NCBI RefSeq assembly: GCF_008711285.1
Contig: NZ_VXDC01000012.1
Coordinates: 50,558-114,557 of the forward strand
Length of the DNA: 64,000 bases
Direction of reading: 5' to 3'
Source: Roseibium aquae
Lineage (GTDB): Bacteria > Pseudomonadota > Alphaproteobacteria > Rhizobiales > Stappiaceae
Of the stretch, positions 30,813-43,263 are shown piece by piece. The stretch's first letter is position 1; every line of letters starts with the position of its first letter. Position numbers and translations under genes: made by a program. Under the pieces are notes generated by a model. It had not been told where the DNA came from and searched no databases. It saw only the letters and a list, made by a program, of their open reading frames with translations.

Positions 30813-32806
30813 TACTGGGCTCCTCCGGTGAACATGGACCAGGTAATGAGCGCGGCCACACCGATCAGCATCGCAAAGGCATAGTGGTAGAGATAGCCGG
30901 TCTGCAGCCGCACGACCCACGTCGTGACATTCTGCACCCTCGCGGCGATCCCGTTAGGTCCGAAACCATCAATCACAGTGCCATCGCCTTTCTTCCAGAG
31001 TTGCCGGCCGATCCACATGGACGGACGGACAAAGAGGAAGTCGTACAATTCATCGAAGTACCACTTGTTGAGAAGGAACTGGTAGAGGCCCGAGTGCTGT
31101 TCGGCGAGCCGCTTGGGCGTTTCCGGCGAGCGGATATAGAAGTGGTAAGCGACAAGCAAACCGCCCAGCATCGCGACGAACGGCGAAACCTTCACCCACT
31201 TCGGCACCTCGTGGAACGTGTCCATGACAGTGTTGTCGGCACCGAGGAACAAAGCCCCCTTCCAGAAGGCGTCGTAGCCGTAGCCAATGAATGGCGAGCG
31301 GAAAACAATCCCTGCCAAAACCGCCCCGACGGTGAGAAGAAGCAGCGGAACGACCATGATCCACGGCGATTCATGCACGTGTTTCATGACATCGGCCGGC
31401 GCGCGGGGCTTGCCGTGGAATGTCATGAAGGTGAGCCGCCAGGAGTAGAAAGACGTCAGGGCGGCCGCGACCACGGTCAGCCAGAAGCCGTAGAGTGCCA
31501 TCGGGTTGACCCGCTCTCCACTGGCCGCAGCGTACGCGGCCTCGATCACCGCATCCTTGGAGATGAAACCGGCAAAACCGATATAGGTGAGCGGAATGCC
31601 GACTCCCGTCAAAGCCAGGGTACCGATCATCATCGTCCAGTAGGTGTAGGGCAGATGTTTGCGAAGACCGCCCATCTTGCGCATGTCCTGCTCATCGGAC
31701 ACCGCATGGATCACGGATCCGGCGCACAGGAACAAGAGCGCCTTGAAAAAGGCATGCGTGAACAGGTGGAAGACACCGATCGAATAGGCGCCGACCCCGA
31801 GCGCCACGAACATGTAGCCGAGCTGCGAACAGGTCGAATAGGCGATCACCCGCTTGATGTCGTTCTGAACGAGGCCGACGGTGGCCGCAAAGAAAGCGGT
31901 CGTTGCCCCGAAGAATGTCACAACGACAAGCGCCGTTTGGGAATATTCAAAGATCGGCGACAAGCGCGCGACCATGAAGACACCGGCGGTCACCATCGTG
32001 GCGGCGTGGATGAGCGCGGAAACCGGCGTCGGGCCTTCCATTGCATCGGGCAGCCAGGTGTGCAGCAGGAACTGCGCCGACTTGCCCATGGCGCCCATGA
32101 AGAGCAGCAGGCAGACCACGGTCAGGGCCGTATCCGCGTGCAGATGGTAGCCAAGGAAGGTCATGACCGGTTCGGTTCCGGCATTCTCCATGAACGGGCC
32201 GACATTGGCGAAAATGGTCGACAGGTCGATGCTGTTGAACAGGAAGAAGACACCGAAGATCCCGAGGGCGAAGCCGAAATCGCCAACCCGGTTGACCACG
32301 AAGGCCTTCATGGCCGCCGCATTGGCGGACGGCTTCTTGTACCAGAAGCCGATCAACAGATAGGACGCAAGCCCCACAGCCTCCCAGCCGAAAAACATCT
32401 GCATCAGATTGTCGGCGGTCACCAGCGACAGCATGGCGAAGGTGAACAGGGACAGATAGGCGAAGAAGCGCGGACGGTGCGGGTCATGGTGCATGTAGCC
32501 GATGGAATAGACATGCACGAGGGCGGAGACCGAGTTGACCACCACAAGCATGACCACGGTGAGCGTGTCCACCCTGATCGACCAAGAGACGTCGAGCGCT
32601 CCGGCGGTCATCCAGCGCAGCAACTGGATCTGGTAAAGGCCGGTCTCGCCGTAGCCGACCGAGAAAAACGCCACCCAGGACAAAAGGGCCGCGAGGATCA
32701 CCAGGCCGCTGGTGATGTATTCGCTTGCCTGCGCTCCGATGGAACGCCCGAAAAGGCCAGCAATAAGGAACCCGACAAGGGGTAAAAACAGGATCGCGGT
32801 ATACAT
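30812..32806 (-). CDS. nuoL: NADH-quinone oxidoreductase subunit L
   Basis: The distal antiporter-like subunit of complex I, 664 residues. Besides the core ([54 protein letters not shown]) it has the long lateral helix and a C-terminal anchor that runs along NuoM and NuoN. AAGGCGCC precedes the ATG. It follows nuoK by 6 bases. Confidence 0.97.
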   Translation of the reverse strand: MYTAILFLPLVGFLIAGLFGRSIGAQASEYITSGLVILAALLSWVAFFSVGYGETGLYQIQLLRWMTAGALDVSWSIRVDTLTVVMLVVVNSVSALVHVYSIGYMHHDPHRPRFFAYLSLFTFAMLSLVTADNLMQMFFGWEAVGLASYLLIGFWYKKPSANAAAMKAFVVNRVGDFGFALGIFGVFFLFNSIDLSTIFANVGPFMENAGTEPVMTFLGYHLHADTALTVVCLLLFMGAMGKSAQFLLHTWLPDAMEGPTPVSALIHAATMVTAGVFMVARLSPIFEYSQTALVVVTFFGATTAFFAATVGLVQNDIKRVIAYSTCSQLGYMFVALGVGAYSIGVFHLFTHAFFKALLFLCAGSVIHAVSDEQDMRKMGGLRKHLPYTYWTMMIGTLALTGVGIPLTYIGFAGFISKDAVIEAAYAAASGERVNPMALYGFWLTVVAAALTSFYSWRLTFMTFHGKPRAPADVMKHVHESPWIMVVPLLLLTVGAVLAGIVFRSPFIGYGYDAFWKGALFLGADNTVMDTFHEVPKWVKVSPFVAMLGGLLVAYHFYIRSPETPKRLAEQHSGLYQFLLNKWYFDELYDFLFVRPSMWIGRQLWKKGDGTVIDGFGPNGIAARVQNVTTWVVRLQTGYLYHYAFAMLIGVAALITWSMFTGGAQ

Positions 32807-32812
32807 GGCGCC

Positions 32813-33121
32813 TTAACCCTTCATCATGTTCACGTCTTCAACCGCGATGGAGCCGCGGTTGCGGTTGAACACCACCAGAATGGCAAGGCCGATCGCCGCC
32901 TCTGCTGCGGCCACGGTCAGCACCAGCAAGGTGAAAATCTGCCCCATCAAATCGCCGAGGAACGACGAAAAGGCGACGAAGTTGATGTTCACCGCCAGGA
33001 GCAAAAGCTCCACGGACATGAGAATAACAATCACGTTTTTCCGGTTCAGAAAGATCCCGAAGATCCCGATCGTGAACAGGATCGCCGCGACCGACAGGTA
33101 GTGCGACAGACCGATTTCCAT
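32813..33121 (-). CDS. nuoK: NADH-quinone oxidoreductase subunit K
   Basis: A small complex I membrane subunit, 102 residues and three helices. Two buried glutamates of the proton path are seen in [17 protein letters not shown] and [25 protein letters not shown] lies before the ATG. About 105 bases separate it from nuoJ, with no extra gene visible. Confidence 0.97.
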   Translation of the reverse strand: MEIGLSHYLSVAAILFTIGIFGIFLNRKNVIVILMSVELLLLAVNINFVAFSSFLGDLMGQIFTLLVLTVAAAEAAIGLAILVVFNRNRGSIAVEDVNMMKG

Positions 33122-33226
33122 GGGCGCCTCGCGTGCTCCCCTTGATTTACCCCAACCGGACCAAGGCGCGGAGGAAACCGCCAGGATCCAGATTATGTGA
33201 CGTGTGCGGGCGAGCGCCGCACTTTT

Positions 33227-33841
33227 TTAAAGACCTTTGCCCGACTCGACCTTGCGCAGCTCGACGGCCGCTTCACGGGTCCGGCCGACCTGTTGGCCGA
33301 CATCCTGACGCTTGGCATATGGCTTGTGGCGCAAGGTCAGAACGATCGCGCCGATCATGGCAACCAGAAGCACCAGGCCAGCCACCTGGAAGAAGTAGAC
33401 GTATTTCGTGTAAAGCACGTGGCCGATGGCCTCGATGTTCGACACCTCGTTGAGCGGCGGCGTCGGTTCAGCCCCCTGAGCCACAACCTCGGGTGCGATG
33501 ACCCATGCCCCAAGCACGAGCAGGAGTTCCACCAGGAGGATCAACCCGACAAGACCGCCAATCGGCAGGTATTGCAAGAAACCCTGCCGGAGCTCCGTGA
33601 AATCCACATCCAGCATCATCACGACGAACAGGAAAAGGACTGCGACGGCGCCGACATAGACGACGATCAGGAGCATCGCCAGATACTCTGCGCCCAGAAG
33701 CACGAAGAGCCCGGCCGAGTTCACGAAGGCAAGAATCAGGAACAACACCGAGTGAACCGGATTGCGCGACGCGATGACCATGAATGCCGAAGCGACGGTG
33801 ATCCCGGCAAATAGATAGAAGAAGAAGGCTTGCAGGAACAT
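33227..33841 (-). CDS. nuoJ: NADH-quinone oxidoreductase subunit J
   Basis: Complex I membrane subunit of 204 residues with five helices. The third helix carries the LIVVYVGAVAVLFLFVVMM sequence whose pi-bulge links quinone chemistry to pumping. The C-terminal 30 residues are charged and variable. The ribosome-binding site is weak, which suggests dependence on the upstream transcript. Confidence 0.97.
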   Translation of the reverse strand: MFLQAFFFYLFAGITVASAFMVIASRNPVHSVLFLILAFVNSAGLFVLLGAEYLAMLLIVVYVGAVAVLFLFVVMMLDVDFTELRQGFLQYLPIGGLVGLILLVELLLVLGAWVIAPEVVAQGAEPTPPLNEVSNIEAIGHVLYTKYVYFFQVAGLVLLVAMIGAIVLTLRHKPYAKRQDVGQQVGRTREAAVELRKVESGKGL

Positions 33842-33933
33842 GTGAAGGCCTGTGTGTCGTGTGACCGGAACCGGCCGGAATGAGCACCGTGCACGACCTT
33901 GCGCCCGGGGATCACCAATGATGCGTCATGCTC

Positions 33934-34422
33934 CTAGCGGTAAGGAGCGTCGATTTCAATATTGCGGGCGATTTCACGTTCCCAACGGTCGCCGTTTTCA
34001 AGCAGCTTTTGCTTGTTGTAGTAAAGCTCTTCTCGGGTCTCGGTCGCGAATTCGAAATTCGGCCCCTCCACGATCGCGTCCACCGGGCAAGCCTCTTGGC
34101 AAAAGCCGCAGTAGATGCATTTGACCATGTCGATGTCGTAGCGGGTTGTCCGCCGGGTTCCGTCATTCCGCCTCGGCCCGGCTTCTATGGTGATCGCCTG
34201 GGCGGGGCATATGGCCTCGCACAATTTACAGGCGATACAGCGCTCTTCACCGTTCGGGTACCGCCGCAACGCGTGTTCGCCGCGGAAACGCGCGCTCACC
34301 GGCCCTTTTTCGAACGGGTAGTTCACCGTTGGCTTGGGCTTGAAGAAATAGCGCATGGCGAGGATGAACGCCGAGACGAACTCCTTCAAGAACAGCGATT
34401 TGGCGGCCTGATCCAGTGCCAT
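33934..34422 (-). CDS. nuoI: NADH-quinone oxidoreductase subunit I
   Basis: The TYKY-type ferredoxin subunit that carries clusters N6a and N6b. From the ATG at 34422 (AGGAAGG upstream) it has 162 residues with two 4Fe-4S motifs, [12 protein letters not shown] at 62-73 and [12 protein letters not shown] at 102-113. The preceding 11 codons of open frame are not used in this reading. The 78-residue membrane protein gene ends 22 bases upstream. Confidence 0.97.
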   Translation of the reverse strand: MALDQAAKSLFLKEFVSAFILAMRYFFKPKPTVNYPFEKGPVSARFRGEHALRRYPNGEERCIACKLCEAICPAQAITIEAGPRRNDGTRRTTRYDIDMVKCIYCGFCQEACPVDAIVEGPNFEFATETREELYYNKQKLLENGDRWEREIARNIEIDAPYR

Positions 34423-34444
34423 CGATCGTTGCCTTCCTTTTCCC

Positions 34445-34681
34445 TCAGCCGACAAGTGAACTGCCGGCCCAATACCCGACGAGCGGAAACCCGATCATCG
34501 GAACTCCATAAATGAGCACCAGGAGCGGTGCCCGGTACCGGGCGGCAACGCCCCCGTCGCCGCCTGCCTGCCTGTTCTTCATCTCCGCTGCCTGAAGCAT
34601 CCCTTTCAGGATCTTCTGATCGAGCCAGCCCAGGTACAACCCAAGCCCAGCTCCGATCAGACCGGCAACGGAAACACTCAT
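34445..34681 (-). CDS. Unrecognised 78-residue membrane protein inside the nuo operon
   Basis: The ATG overlaps the nuoH stop by four bases (ATGA) and the stop lies 22 bases before nuoI, so this frame fills the space between two complex I genes. The N-terminus [20 protein letters not shown] is a glycine-zipper-like hydrophobic helix. A charged Gly-rich middle ([14 protein letters not shown]) follows, then a second helix (about 52-75). No cofactor or catalytic motif is seen. It may be an accessory subunit or assembly factor of complex I; that rests on position only. Unassigned frames in nuo operons are known from Rhodobacter, but I cannot show homology. Confidence 0.72.
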   Translation of the reverse strand: MSVSVAGLIGAGLGLYLGWLDQKILKGMLQAAEMKNRQAGGDGGVAARYRAPLLVLIYGVPMIGFPLVGYWAGSSLVG

Positions 34682-35730
34682 GATTGGGGCGCCCAGCCCG
34701 TCACCATCAGCACCCCGGCCACGATCACGACCATGGCCAGCGACAGCGGAAGGAACACTTTCCAACCCAGACGCATCAGCTGATCATAGCGGTAGCGCGG
34801 AACCATCGCCTTGACCATCGCGAACATGAAGAACACCAAAAACGCCTTCAACAGGAACCAAACGACACCTGGGACCCACGTGAACGGCGCGAAATCAAAC
34901 GGTGGCAACCATCCACCCATGAACATGACGGTCATGAGCGCGCACATCAACGCAATCGCAACATACTCGCCAAGCATGAACATCATGTAGGGGGTTGAGC
35001 CGTATTCCACCATGAAACCGGCGACCAGTTCGGATTCGGCCTCCGGCAGATCAAAGGGCGGCCGGTTCGTTTCCGCCAGCGCGGAGATGAAAAAGACCAC
35101 GAACATCGGGAAAAGCGGCAGCCAATACCAGTTCAGGAACGTCGCCCACGGGATACCAAGCAGGTCGGCAAGTCCGGTTTGCTGCGAGTTCACGATCCCC
35201 GTCAGGTTCAGGGTCCCGGCGCACAGCAGAACGGTCACGATCACGAAGCCGATCGAGACCTCGTAGGACACCATCTGTGCGGCCGAGCGGAGCGCCGACA
35301 AGAACGGATACTTCGAGTTCGATGCCCATCCACCAATGATGATGCCGTAAACCGACAAGGATGAAATGGCGAAGATGTAAAGGATCCCGACATTGATGTC
35401 CGCGATCACCCATCCCTCTGCCACCGGCATCACCGCCCAGGCGGACAGGGCCAGCAGCACGGTGATAAGCGGGGCCAGCAGGAACAACGGCTTGTTGGCG
35501 CCCGACGGAATCACCGGTTCTTTCAAGACGAACTTCAAAAGGTCGGCAAAACTCTGGAGAAGCCCCCAGGGGCCGACCACATTCGGCCCGCGCCGGATCT
35601 GAACCGCCGCCCAGATCTTGCGATCCGCATAAAGGACATATGCGACGATCAACAACAGAAAGACCAGCAGCAGCACGCTTTGAAAAGCGATCCAAAGGAA
35701 CGGCCAGCCGTAGGTGGTCATGAAATCCAT
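34678..35730 (-). CDS. nuoH: NADH-quinone oxidoreductase subunit H
   Basis: The 350-residue membrane subunit that forms the quinone-binding cavity with NuoB and NuoD and starts the proton path. Conserved stretches are ERK-type [21 protein letters not shown], the loop [20 protein letters not shown] and the C-terminal [25 protein letters not shown] precedes the ATG. Confidence 0.97.
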   Translation of the reverse strand: MDFMTTYGWPFLWIAFQSVLLLVFLLLIVAYVLYADRKIWAAVQIRRGPNVVGPWGLLQSFADLLKFVLKEPVIPSGANKPLFLLAPLITVLLALSAWAVMPVAEGWVIADINVGILYIFAISSLSVYGIIIGGWASNSKYPFLSALRSAAQMVSYEVSIGFVIVTVLLCAGTLNLTGIVNSQQTGLADLLGIPWATFLNWYWLPLFPMFVVFFISALAETNRPPFDLPEAESELVAGFMVEYGSTPYMMFMLGEYVAIALMCALMTVMFMGGWLPPFDFAPFTWVPGVVWFLLKAFLVFFMFAMVKAMVPRYRYDQLMRLGWKVFLPLSLAMVVIVAGVLMVTGWAPQS

Positions 35731-35745
35731 AACGGTCCCCTGCCC

Positions 35746-37815
35746 CTATTCCGCCGCTTCCGCCGCCCGGGCCTGGGCGAGCGCAGAGCATTCGGCCATC
35801 ACGTTGGACGCCCGCGCGATCGGGTTGGTCAGATAGAAATCGGCGATCGCATTGGAAAAAGGTGTGGCCGCCGGTTTCGCCGACGCCGCCTCGTCCGCCA
35901 ATGCCTCGATATCGGCAACCGCACCCGGCTCGATCATGTCTATCGACGACAAATGCGGATGCGCTTCAAACAGTTTCGACCGCAATTCGGTCAGGGAATC
36001 AAACGGCAGGGCCTCGCCGGTCACCGCGGAAAGCGCCCGCAGGATCGCCCAGTCCTCCCGGGCCTCTCCGGGCGGGAAACCTGCCCGTTCCGCCAGTTGC
36101 ACCCGGCCTTCCGTATTGACGTAGAGTGCGGACTTTTCCGTGTAAGCTGCGGATGGCAATATCACATCTGCCCGGTGCGCGCCACGGTCCCCATGGGTGC
36201 CCTGATAGACAACGAACGCACCAGCCGGGACCTCGACCTCATCGACGCCAAGCAGGAAAAGAACATCCATGCCACCCGGCTCCAGCATGGCGCCCGTGTC
36301 TTTGCCGCCCTCGCCCGGAACGAAGCCGATATCGAGCGCGCCGACAAGCGAAGCTTCCGTGTGTAGGATGTTGAAGCCGTTCCAGTCCGTGCGGAGAGCG
36401 CCGGCCTTTCGGGCGTATTCGGCGGCCAGCGCCAGGATTTGCGCTCCGTCCGGCCGGTTCAAAGCCCCCTGCCCGACAACAACCATCGGGTTCTTGTGGG
36501 TCTGCTTGGCCGACTTGATCAGTTCCTTCAGGCTATCGGGGCCCGCGCCAGCATAGGCTGCGCCGTAAGTCAGGTCCGCCTGCTCCCCAACGACCGTCAC
36601 GTCGAGATCGCCATTGACCCAGCGTTTGCGGATCCGTGCGTTCAGCACCGACGCTTCATGGCGCGGGTTGGACCCGATCAGAAGCAGTGAATCGGCCTCA
36701 TCGATGCCTTCAATCGTCGTGTTGAAGATATAGCTTGCCCGGCCATTTTTCGGATGGAGCGGAGAACCGGGGAAACGGGCCTCTGTGTTCGCCGAGCCAA
36801 GGCCATGCATCAGCGCCTTCAACGCGAACATTTCCTCGACGCCCGCAAGCTGGCCGGCCAGCGCGCCGATCCTGTCCGGCGTCGTTGCCTTCACCTTTTC
36901 GGCGATGATCTGGAACGCTTCCATCCAGGAAACCGGCTGGAGCCGCCCGTCCTTCTTGGCATAGGGCCGATCCAGACGCTGGGTCTTGAGCCCGTCCCAG
37001 ATATAGCGGCTCTTGTCCGAGATCCACTCCTCGTTCACGGCCTCATTGAGGCGCGGCATGACGCGCATCACTTCCCGGCCGCGCGTATCGACCCGGATGG
37101 CGGAGCCGACGGCGTCCATGACGTCGATGCTCTCGGTCTTGGTCAACTCCCAGGGACGGGCGTGGAAGGCATACGGCTTGTGGGTCAGCGCCCCGACCGG
37201 GCACAAGTCAACCGCGTTGCCCTGAAGCTCGGACGAAACCGCTGCTTCCAGATAAGTGGTAATCTCGGCGTCTTCGCCCCGGCCGATCAGGCCCATGTCC
37301 GTTACACCGGCGACTTCGGTCGTGAAGCGCACGCAGCGGGTACAGTGAATGCACCGGGTCATGATCGTCTTGATCAGGGGCCCGATATTCTTGTTTTCAA
37401 CCGCGCGCTTGTTCTCGTGAAAACGGGAGCCATCCACGCCATAGGCCATGGCCTGGTCCTGAAGATCGCATTCGCCGCCCTGGTCGCAGATCGGGCAATC
37501 CAGCGGATGATTGATCAGGAGGAATTCCATCACGCCCTCGCGGGCCTTCTTGACCATCGGGCTCTTGGTCAGCACCACCGGCGGCTCGCCATTCGGGCCC
37601 GGGCGCAGATCCTTGACGCCCATGGCGCAGGACGCGGTTGGCTTGGGCGGGCCGCCCTTTACCTCCACCAGGCACATGCGGCAATTGCCGGCGATCGATA
37701 GGCGTTCGTGATAGCAAAAGCGCGGCACCTCGGCGCCCGCTTCTTCACAGGCCTGAAGCAGCGTGTAGTCGGAGGGGACATCAACCTCGATGCCATCGAT
37801 GATGAGCTTTGTCAT
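35746..37815 (-). CDS. nuoG: NADH-quinone oxidoreductase subunit G
   Basis: The large peripheral-arm subunit of complex I (689 residues). The N-terminal ferredoxin-like domain binds 2Fe-2S and 4Fe-4S clusters; Cys motifs are seen in [31 protein letters not shown] and [11 protein letters not shown]. The molybdopterin-oxidoreductase-like domain from about residue 220 has no cofactor role. No extra N7 cluster motif is obvious. The ATG at 37815 is preferred to one five codons upstream. The C-terminal 60 residues are Ala-rich. Confidence 0.96.
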   Translation of the reverse strand: MTKLIIDGIEVDVPSDYTLLQACEEAGAEVPRFCYHERLSIAGNCRMCLVEVKGGPPKPTASCAMGVKDLRPGPNGEPPVVLTKSPMVKKAREGVMEFLLINHPLDCPICDQGGECDLQDQAMAYGVDGSRFHENKRAVENKNIGPLIKTIMTRCIHCTRCVRFTTEVAGVTDMGLIGRGEDAEITTYLEAAVSSELQGNAVDLCPVGALTHKPYAFHARPWELTKTESIDVMDAVGSAIRVDTRGREVMRVMPRLNEAVNEEWISDKSRYIWDGLKTQRLDRPYAKKDGRLQPVSWMEAFQIIAEKVKATTPDRIGALAGQLAGVEEMFALKALMHGLGSANTEARFPGSPLHPKNGRASYIFNTTIEGIDEADSLLLIGSNPRHEASVLNARIRKRWVNGDLDVTVVGEQADLTYGAAYAGAGPDSLKELIKSAKQTHKNPMVVVGQGALNRPDGAQILALAAEYARKAGALRTDWNGFNILHTEASLVGALDIGFVPGEGGKDTGAMLEPGGMDVLFLLGVDEVEVPAGAFVVYQGTHGDRGAHRADVILPSAAYTEKSALYVNTEGRVQLAERAGFPPGEAREDWAILRALSAVTGEALPFDSLTELRSKLFEAHPHLSSIDMIEPGAVADIEALADEAASAKPAATPFSNAIADFYLTNPIARASNVMAECSALAQARAAEAAE

Positions 37816-37842
37816 CTTTTGGATCTCCAAATCCCGTTCCGC

Positions 37843-39144
<1,302 letters not shown>

Positions 39145-39154
39145 GTCTTCCCCC

Positions 39155-40360
39155 TTATCCGTTACCCTTGGCCAGTTCCTTGGCCTGGTCGATCCATCCG
39201 TCGCGCTCGATCCGGCCCTTGAACTTCAACCTGTTGTCCACCCAAGCGATCTCTTCCGGTCCCCAGGCTGCAACCTGATCGAAATGGAAGATGCCCAACT
39301 CATTCAGCAGCGCTTCCAGTTTCGGGCCGACGCCCTTCAACCGCTGCAGGTCGTCCGGCGTGCCGCCGCGGGCTTCGGTCAGCAGAGCGGGCGCCGTTTC
39401 GCCGGCTTCTGCACCACCGGAGCGGGCGACTTCGACTTCCGCGCGATCCAGCTTGTCCGGCTTGGCGGCGTTTTCAGACTTGGCTTCCGGCGTCGCGGCT
39501 TTCGCTTCGGCGGACTTGGGGGCATCCATCGTCGTCGGCTTCGGCGGAGGGGATGTCTTGGCGGCCGGTTCGGCAACCGCGCCGCCATGAGCCGCGGCAT
39601 GCGCCGCGCGCACTTTCGCAACGGCCTCTTCCGCCGGAACGGGTACGCCGCGATAATCCTGTCCACCGGCATTGATCGCCGCACCGGCAAAGGCATGCGA
39701 GGCCTTTTCCGCGCCATCGACCACATGAGGCACCGGAAGGGCACCGACGGTATCGTCCTCAATCTCGGTCAGGGTCGTCGCGCCCCCTTCCGGCATGGCG
39801 AACCGGCGGCCGTTCTGCGGCCCGGGCGTCACCTCACGCCCCGCTTCGATGTCGTCCAAAAGCCGGTTGAAGCTCTCTTCGGTCAGATCCTCATAGGTGT
39901 CCTTGAAGATCTGCACCATGGGCGCGTTCACGCACGCCCCCAGACACTCCACCTCTTCCCAGGAAAACAAGCCGTCGTCGGAGAGTTCGTGCATGTGCTT
40001 GGCGATGCGGGACTTGCAGACCTTTATCAGGTCGCCCGCCCCGCGCAGCATGCAGGGTGTCGTGCCACAAACCTGAATATGGGCTTTTTTCCCAACGGGT
40101 TGAAGCTGAAACATGGTGTAGAAGGTTGCCACTTCCATGACCCGGATATACGGCATCTCCAGAAGGTCCGCGACATAGCGGATCGCCGGTTCGCAAACCC
40201 AACCGTCATGCTGCTCCTGCGCCCGCCACAGCAACGGAATCACCGCCGAGGCCTGGCGTCCTTCCGGATACCGATCGATCAGCTTTTTCGCCCAGACGAG
40301 GTTTTCCTCGGTGAACGCGAAGCTTTCCGGTTGTTCCGCGGCAAGTCTGCGAACTGCCAT
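39155..40360 (-). CDS. nuoE: NADH-quinone oxidoreductase subunit E with C-terminal helix-hairpin-helix extension
   Basis: NuoE holds the 2Fe-2S cluster N1a next to NuoF. Residues 1-190 are standard, with cluster ligands Cys98, Cys103, Cys139 and Cys143 (CGTTPC, ECLGAC). The protein is 401 residues, about twice the E. coli length. After about residue 190 comes a low-complexity Ala/Lys/Pro/Glu linker (about 230-320), then a small domain (about 335-401) with [20 protein letters not shown], a helix-hairpin-helix pattern like that of COG3743 proteins. Such extended NuoE forms occur in alphaproteobacteria. The role of the tail is unknown. Confidence 0.94.
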   Translation of the reverse strand: MAVRRLAAEQPESFAFTEENLVWAKKLIDRYPEGRQASAVIPLLWRAQEQHDGWVCEPAIRYVADLLEMPYIRVMEVATFYTMFQLQPVGKKAHIQVCGTTPCMLRGAGDLIKVCKSRIAKHMHELSDDGLFSWEEVECLGACVNAPMVQIFKDTYEDLTEESFNRLLDDIEAGREVTPGPQNGRRFAMPEGGATTLTEIEDDTVGALPVPHVVDGAEKASHAFAGAAINAGGQDYRGVPVPAEEAVAKVRAAHAAAHGGAVAEPAAKTSPPPKPTTMDAPKSAEAKAATPEAKSENAAKPDKLDRAEVEVARSGGAEAGETAPALLTEARGGTPDDLQRLKGVGPKLEALLNELGIFHFDQVAAWGPEEIAWVDNRLKFKGRIERDGWIDQAKELAKGNG

Positions 40361-40385
40361 GCTCTTCTTCCCGTTTCCTTAACTC

Positions 40386-41381
40386 TCACGCAACGGCGGC
40401 AAGGTCGTCTTGCCGTCTGTCTTGTGCTGCGAACAGGGATGTCAGCCGCTCCAGCCAGGTGCTGTCGCGGGTGGCGAAAAAATCATATCCCCATCGCCGG
40501 TTCGTTTTGATCCGGCTCAACTCATCGAGCGAGCGGAGTTCGAAGAGGCCCGTTTGGACGGAGTGACCGAACACACGCATCCCCAGAGTGTCCATCACAT
40601 GCCTGGTCACGGAATGGGTCGGGTCCGAGCCGTGATCTTCGTAGATGAACAGAAGTTCCCCATCCAGCAGGCTGCCGGCGCCGTCCATGGCCTCGATCTC
40701 GACGCCTTCAACGTCGAGTTTGATAATGAGCGGCATATCCGCAAGGTTCGCGCGCGAGCCAACCAGCGTATCCAGCCGAATGGTGACGGTCGAGGCCTGC
40801 GAAACGCCACCAAGCCCGCCCTGAACCAGCGTCCGCGCCTCGTGCTTGGTCCCGTAAATTGGCCGCCACTCGTCATCCGTGTCCGACACCGCGCGGTTCG
40901 CCACCTCGAACCGGGATTTATTCTCAGCAGCGTTGTGGACGAGCTGACCAAATGTCGCGGGATCGAGCTCGATCGCCACTGCCTCTTTCGATCCGAAGCT
41001 TTTGCTGGTGACCTGGCATGACCAGTAGCCATAGTTCGCCCCGCAATCGACGAAGGCGTAGCGCACATCCTTGAACCGGCGCAGCACACGCTCCACGCCC
41101 GGCTCATAGGTATGAGACCGGTCGGTCAGGATGCTCCAATAGGCATCGCCATAGGGAAACGAAAACCGGCAATCGTCGCCGAACAGCGCGCAGACCTGAC
41201 GGTTGCTGCGGAACACGCCGGCAATTGCCCGAGCGACAATCGAAAACCCCAGCCCGCCCAACGGACGCAAACAGACATGGGCAAGCGCCATGGCCTTCAG
41301 GCCAAGCCGCTCCACCGCCGTGGCGTTGGAAATGCCACCGGTCTGCCGGTCAAGAAGGATGGGGAGGTCCATGTCAGGCAT
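40386..41381 (-). CDS. FkbM-family SAM-dependent methyltransferase in the nuo operon
   Basis: The 331-residue protein has the FkbM pattern: SAM motif I FVDCGANYGYWSC at about 110-122, an acidic end of strand 2 (AIELDPATFG) and the family hallmark IKLDVEGVEIEAM near 220. FkbM enzymes are O-methyltransferases of sugars, lipids or natural products. Here the gene lies three bases after nuoD and 25 before nuoE, so it is co-transcribed with complex I. No signal peptide is seen. Whether it modifies a complex I subunit, a quinone-related molecule or something unrelated cannot be told. In mitochondria the NuoD homologue is arginine-methylated, but by a MidA-type enzyme of another family. Confidence 0.85.
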   Translation of the reverse strand: MPDMDLPILLDRQTGGISNATAVERLGLKAMALAHVCLRPLGGLGFSIVARAIAGVFRSNRQVCALFGDDCRFSFPYGDAYWSILTDRSHTYEPGVERVLRRFKDVRYAFVDCGANYGYWSCQVTSKSFGSKEAVAIELDPATFGQLVHNAAENKSRFEVANRAVSDTDDEWRPIYGTKHEARTLVQGGLGGVSQASTVTIRLDTLVGSRANLADMPLIIKLDVEGVEIEAMDGAGSLLDGELLFIYEDHGSDPTHSVTRHVMDTLGMRVFGHSVQTGLFELRSLDELSRIKTNRRWGYDFFATRDSTWLERLTSLFAAQDRRQDDLAAVA

Positions 41382-41384
41382 CGG

Positions 41385-42569
41385 TTAGCGGTCCACCTCG
41401 CCGAACACGATGTCCATCGACCCAAGGACCGCCGACACGTCAGCCAGCTGATGTCCCCTGCACAAGAAGTCCATGGCCTGCAGATGGGAATATCCCGGCG
41501 CCTTGATCTTGCAGCGATACGGCTTGTTGGTGCCATCGGCGACAAGATAGACCCCGAACTCGCCCTTCGGCGCTTCGACGGCAGCGTAAATCTCGCCGGC
41601 GGGCACGTGGTACCCTTCCGTGTAGAGCTTGAAGTGGTGGATCAGGGCTTCCATCGACCGCTTCATCTCGCCCCGCTTGGGCGGAACGATCTTGCCATCC
41701 GTGGATGAAATCGGACCGGTTTCCACGGTCAACTTCTCCAGGCACTGCTTCATGATCCGGATCGACTGCCGCATCTCGTCCATGCGGATGAGATACCGGT
41801 CATAGCAGTCGCCGTTCTTGCCGACCGGAATATCGAAATCGAGGTCGGCATAGCATTCGTAGGGCTGCGCCTTGCGCAGATCCCATGCCGCGCCGGACCC
41901 GCGAACCATCACCCCTGAAAAGCCCCAGGCCCAGGCGTCGTCGAGATCAACGACCGCGATGTCCACATTCCGTTGCTTGAAGATGCGGTTATCGGTGAGC
42001 AGCCCTTCGATATCGTCAAGGGTCTGGAGGAAGGGGTCGCAGAAATCCCAGATGTCGTCGAGAAGATCGCGCGGCAGATCCTGATGGACCCCGCCGGGCC
42101 GGAAATACGCGGCGTGAAGCCGGGCGCCGCAGGCGCGCTCATAGAAAACCATGAGCTCCTCGCGCGGCTCGAAGCCCCACAGCGGGGGTGTGAGCGCGCC
42201 CACGTCCATCGCCTGCGTCGTGACGTTCAAAAGGTGCGACAGGATCCGGCCGATTTCCGAATAGAGCACGCGGATCAACTGCCCGCGCATCGGCACCTTG
42301 ATGTCGAGCATGCGTTCAACGGCCAGAGCAAAGGCATGCTCCTGATTCATCGGCGCCACATAGTCAAGCCGGTCGAAATAGGGCACGGCCTGCAGATAGG
42401 TCTTGTGCTCGATCAGCTTCTCGGTCCCGCGATGCAGGAGGCCAATGTGGGGATCGACCCGGGTCACCACCTCACCGTCCAGTTCAAGGACGAGACGCAA
42501 GACGCCATGGGCCGCCGGATGCTGCGGACCAAAGTTGATGTTGAAGTTACGAACCTGAGCTTCTGCCAT
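41385..42569 (-). CDS. nuoD: NADH-quinone oxidoreductase subunit D
   Basis: The 49-kDa-type subunit lining the quinone site, 394 residues, related to NiFe-hydrogenase large subunits without the metal ligands. [15 protein letters not shown] near residue 12 holds the His that binds the quinone headgroup. Further signatures are [25 protein letters not shown] and the C-terminal [13 protein letters not shown]. NuoC and NuoD are separate genes here, unlike the fused NuoCD of E. coli. Confidence 0.97.
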   Translation of the reverse strand: MAEAQVRNFNINFGPQHPAAHGVLRLVLELDGEVVTRVDPHIGLLHRGTEKLIEHKTYLQAVPYFDRLDYVAPMNQEHAFALAVERMLDIKVPMRGQLIRVLYSEIGRILSHLLNVTTQAMDVGALTPPLWGFEPREELMVFYERACGARLHAAYFRPGGVHQDLPRDLLDDIWDFCDPFLQTLDDIEGLLTDNRIFKQRNVDIAVVDLDDAWAWGFSGVMVRGSGAAWDLRKAQPYECYADLDFDIPVGKNGDCYDRYLIRMDEMRQSIRIMKQCLEKLTVETGPISSTDGKIVPPKRGEMKRSMEALIHHFKLYTEGYHVPAGEIYAAVEAPKGEFGVYLVADGTNKPYRCKIKAPGYSHLQAMDFLCRGHQLADVSAVLGSMDIVFGEVDR

Positions 42570-42583
42570 GGATCACGGCCGCC

Positions 42584-43189
42584 TTAGTTGGTGTTGGCTT
42601 TTTCATCGCCGGGCAGCACATAATCCGTGCCTTCCCATGGCGAGAGGAAATCGAAGTTCCGGAATTCCTGGCTGAGCTGGACCGGCTCGTAGACAACCCG
42701 CTTCTTCTCGTCGTCGTAGCGCACTTCGACATAACCTGTGAGCGGGAAATCCTTGCGCAAGGGGTGACCGTCGAAACCGTAATCCGTCAGGATACGGCGC
42801 AGATCCGGGTGACCGGAAAACAAGATGCCGTACATGTCGTAGGCTTCGCGTTCAAACCACTCGGCACCGGGAAACAGCGGCGTTATGGAGGCAACCGGCG
42901 TCTCGTCATCGGTTGCCAGTTTGACCCGGATCCGCTGGTTCTGAACCGGCGACAAGAAGTGGTAGACCACGTCGAACCGCTTCTCACGGCCGGGCCAATC
43001 CACCCCGCAAATATCCGTCAGATTCACGAATTTGCAGGAGCTGTTGTCCCGGAGGAAACGAACGACATCGAGAATATCCGAGGCGGACACGGTGATTGTC
43101 AGCTGCCCGTAGTCGGTGGCCCAAGACAAAACAGACTCGCCCAGCCCCATCTGAATATGCTCTGCGAGTTCGTTCAGCGCTTCATCCAT
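42584..43189 (-). CDS. nuoC: NADH-quinone oxidoreductase subunit C
   Basis: The 30-kDa-type peripheral subunit of complex I, 201 residues. The signature is [20 protein letters not shown] followed by [20 protein letters not shown]. It sits between nuoB and nuoD, with gaps of 74 and 14 bases. Confidence 0.97.
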   Translation of the reverse strand: MDEALNELAEHIQMGLGESVLSWATDYGQLTITVSASDILDVVRFLRDNSSCKFVNLTDICGVDWPGREKRFDVVYHFLSPVQNQRIRVKLATDDETPVASITPLFPGAEWFEREAYDMYGILFSGHPDLRRILTDYGFDGHPLRKDFPLTGYVEVRYDDEKKRVVYEPVQLSQEFRNFDFLSPWEGTDYVLPGDEKANTN

Positions 43190-43263
43190 ATTTCTCGGTC
43201 CTTACCCCATACCAAACCGGTCGCTGTCCGAGGCCGGCCTTTCGCGTCACACAAGCGCGGAGC

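Noticed and set aside
28836..32785. Two plus-strand frames of over 600 codons opposite nuoN, nuoM and nuoL
   Set aside because: Antisense of strongly conserved membrane subunits; their His/Asp/Gln-rich composition is typical of reverse readings of hydrophobic genes.
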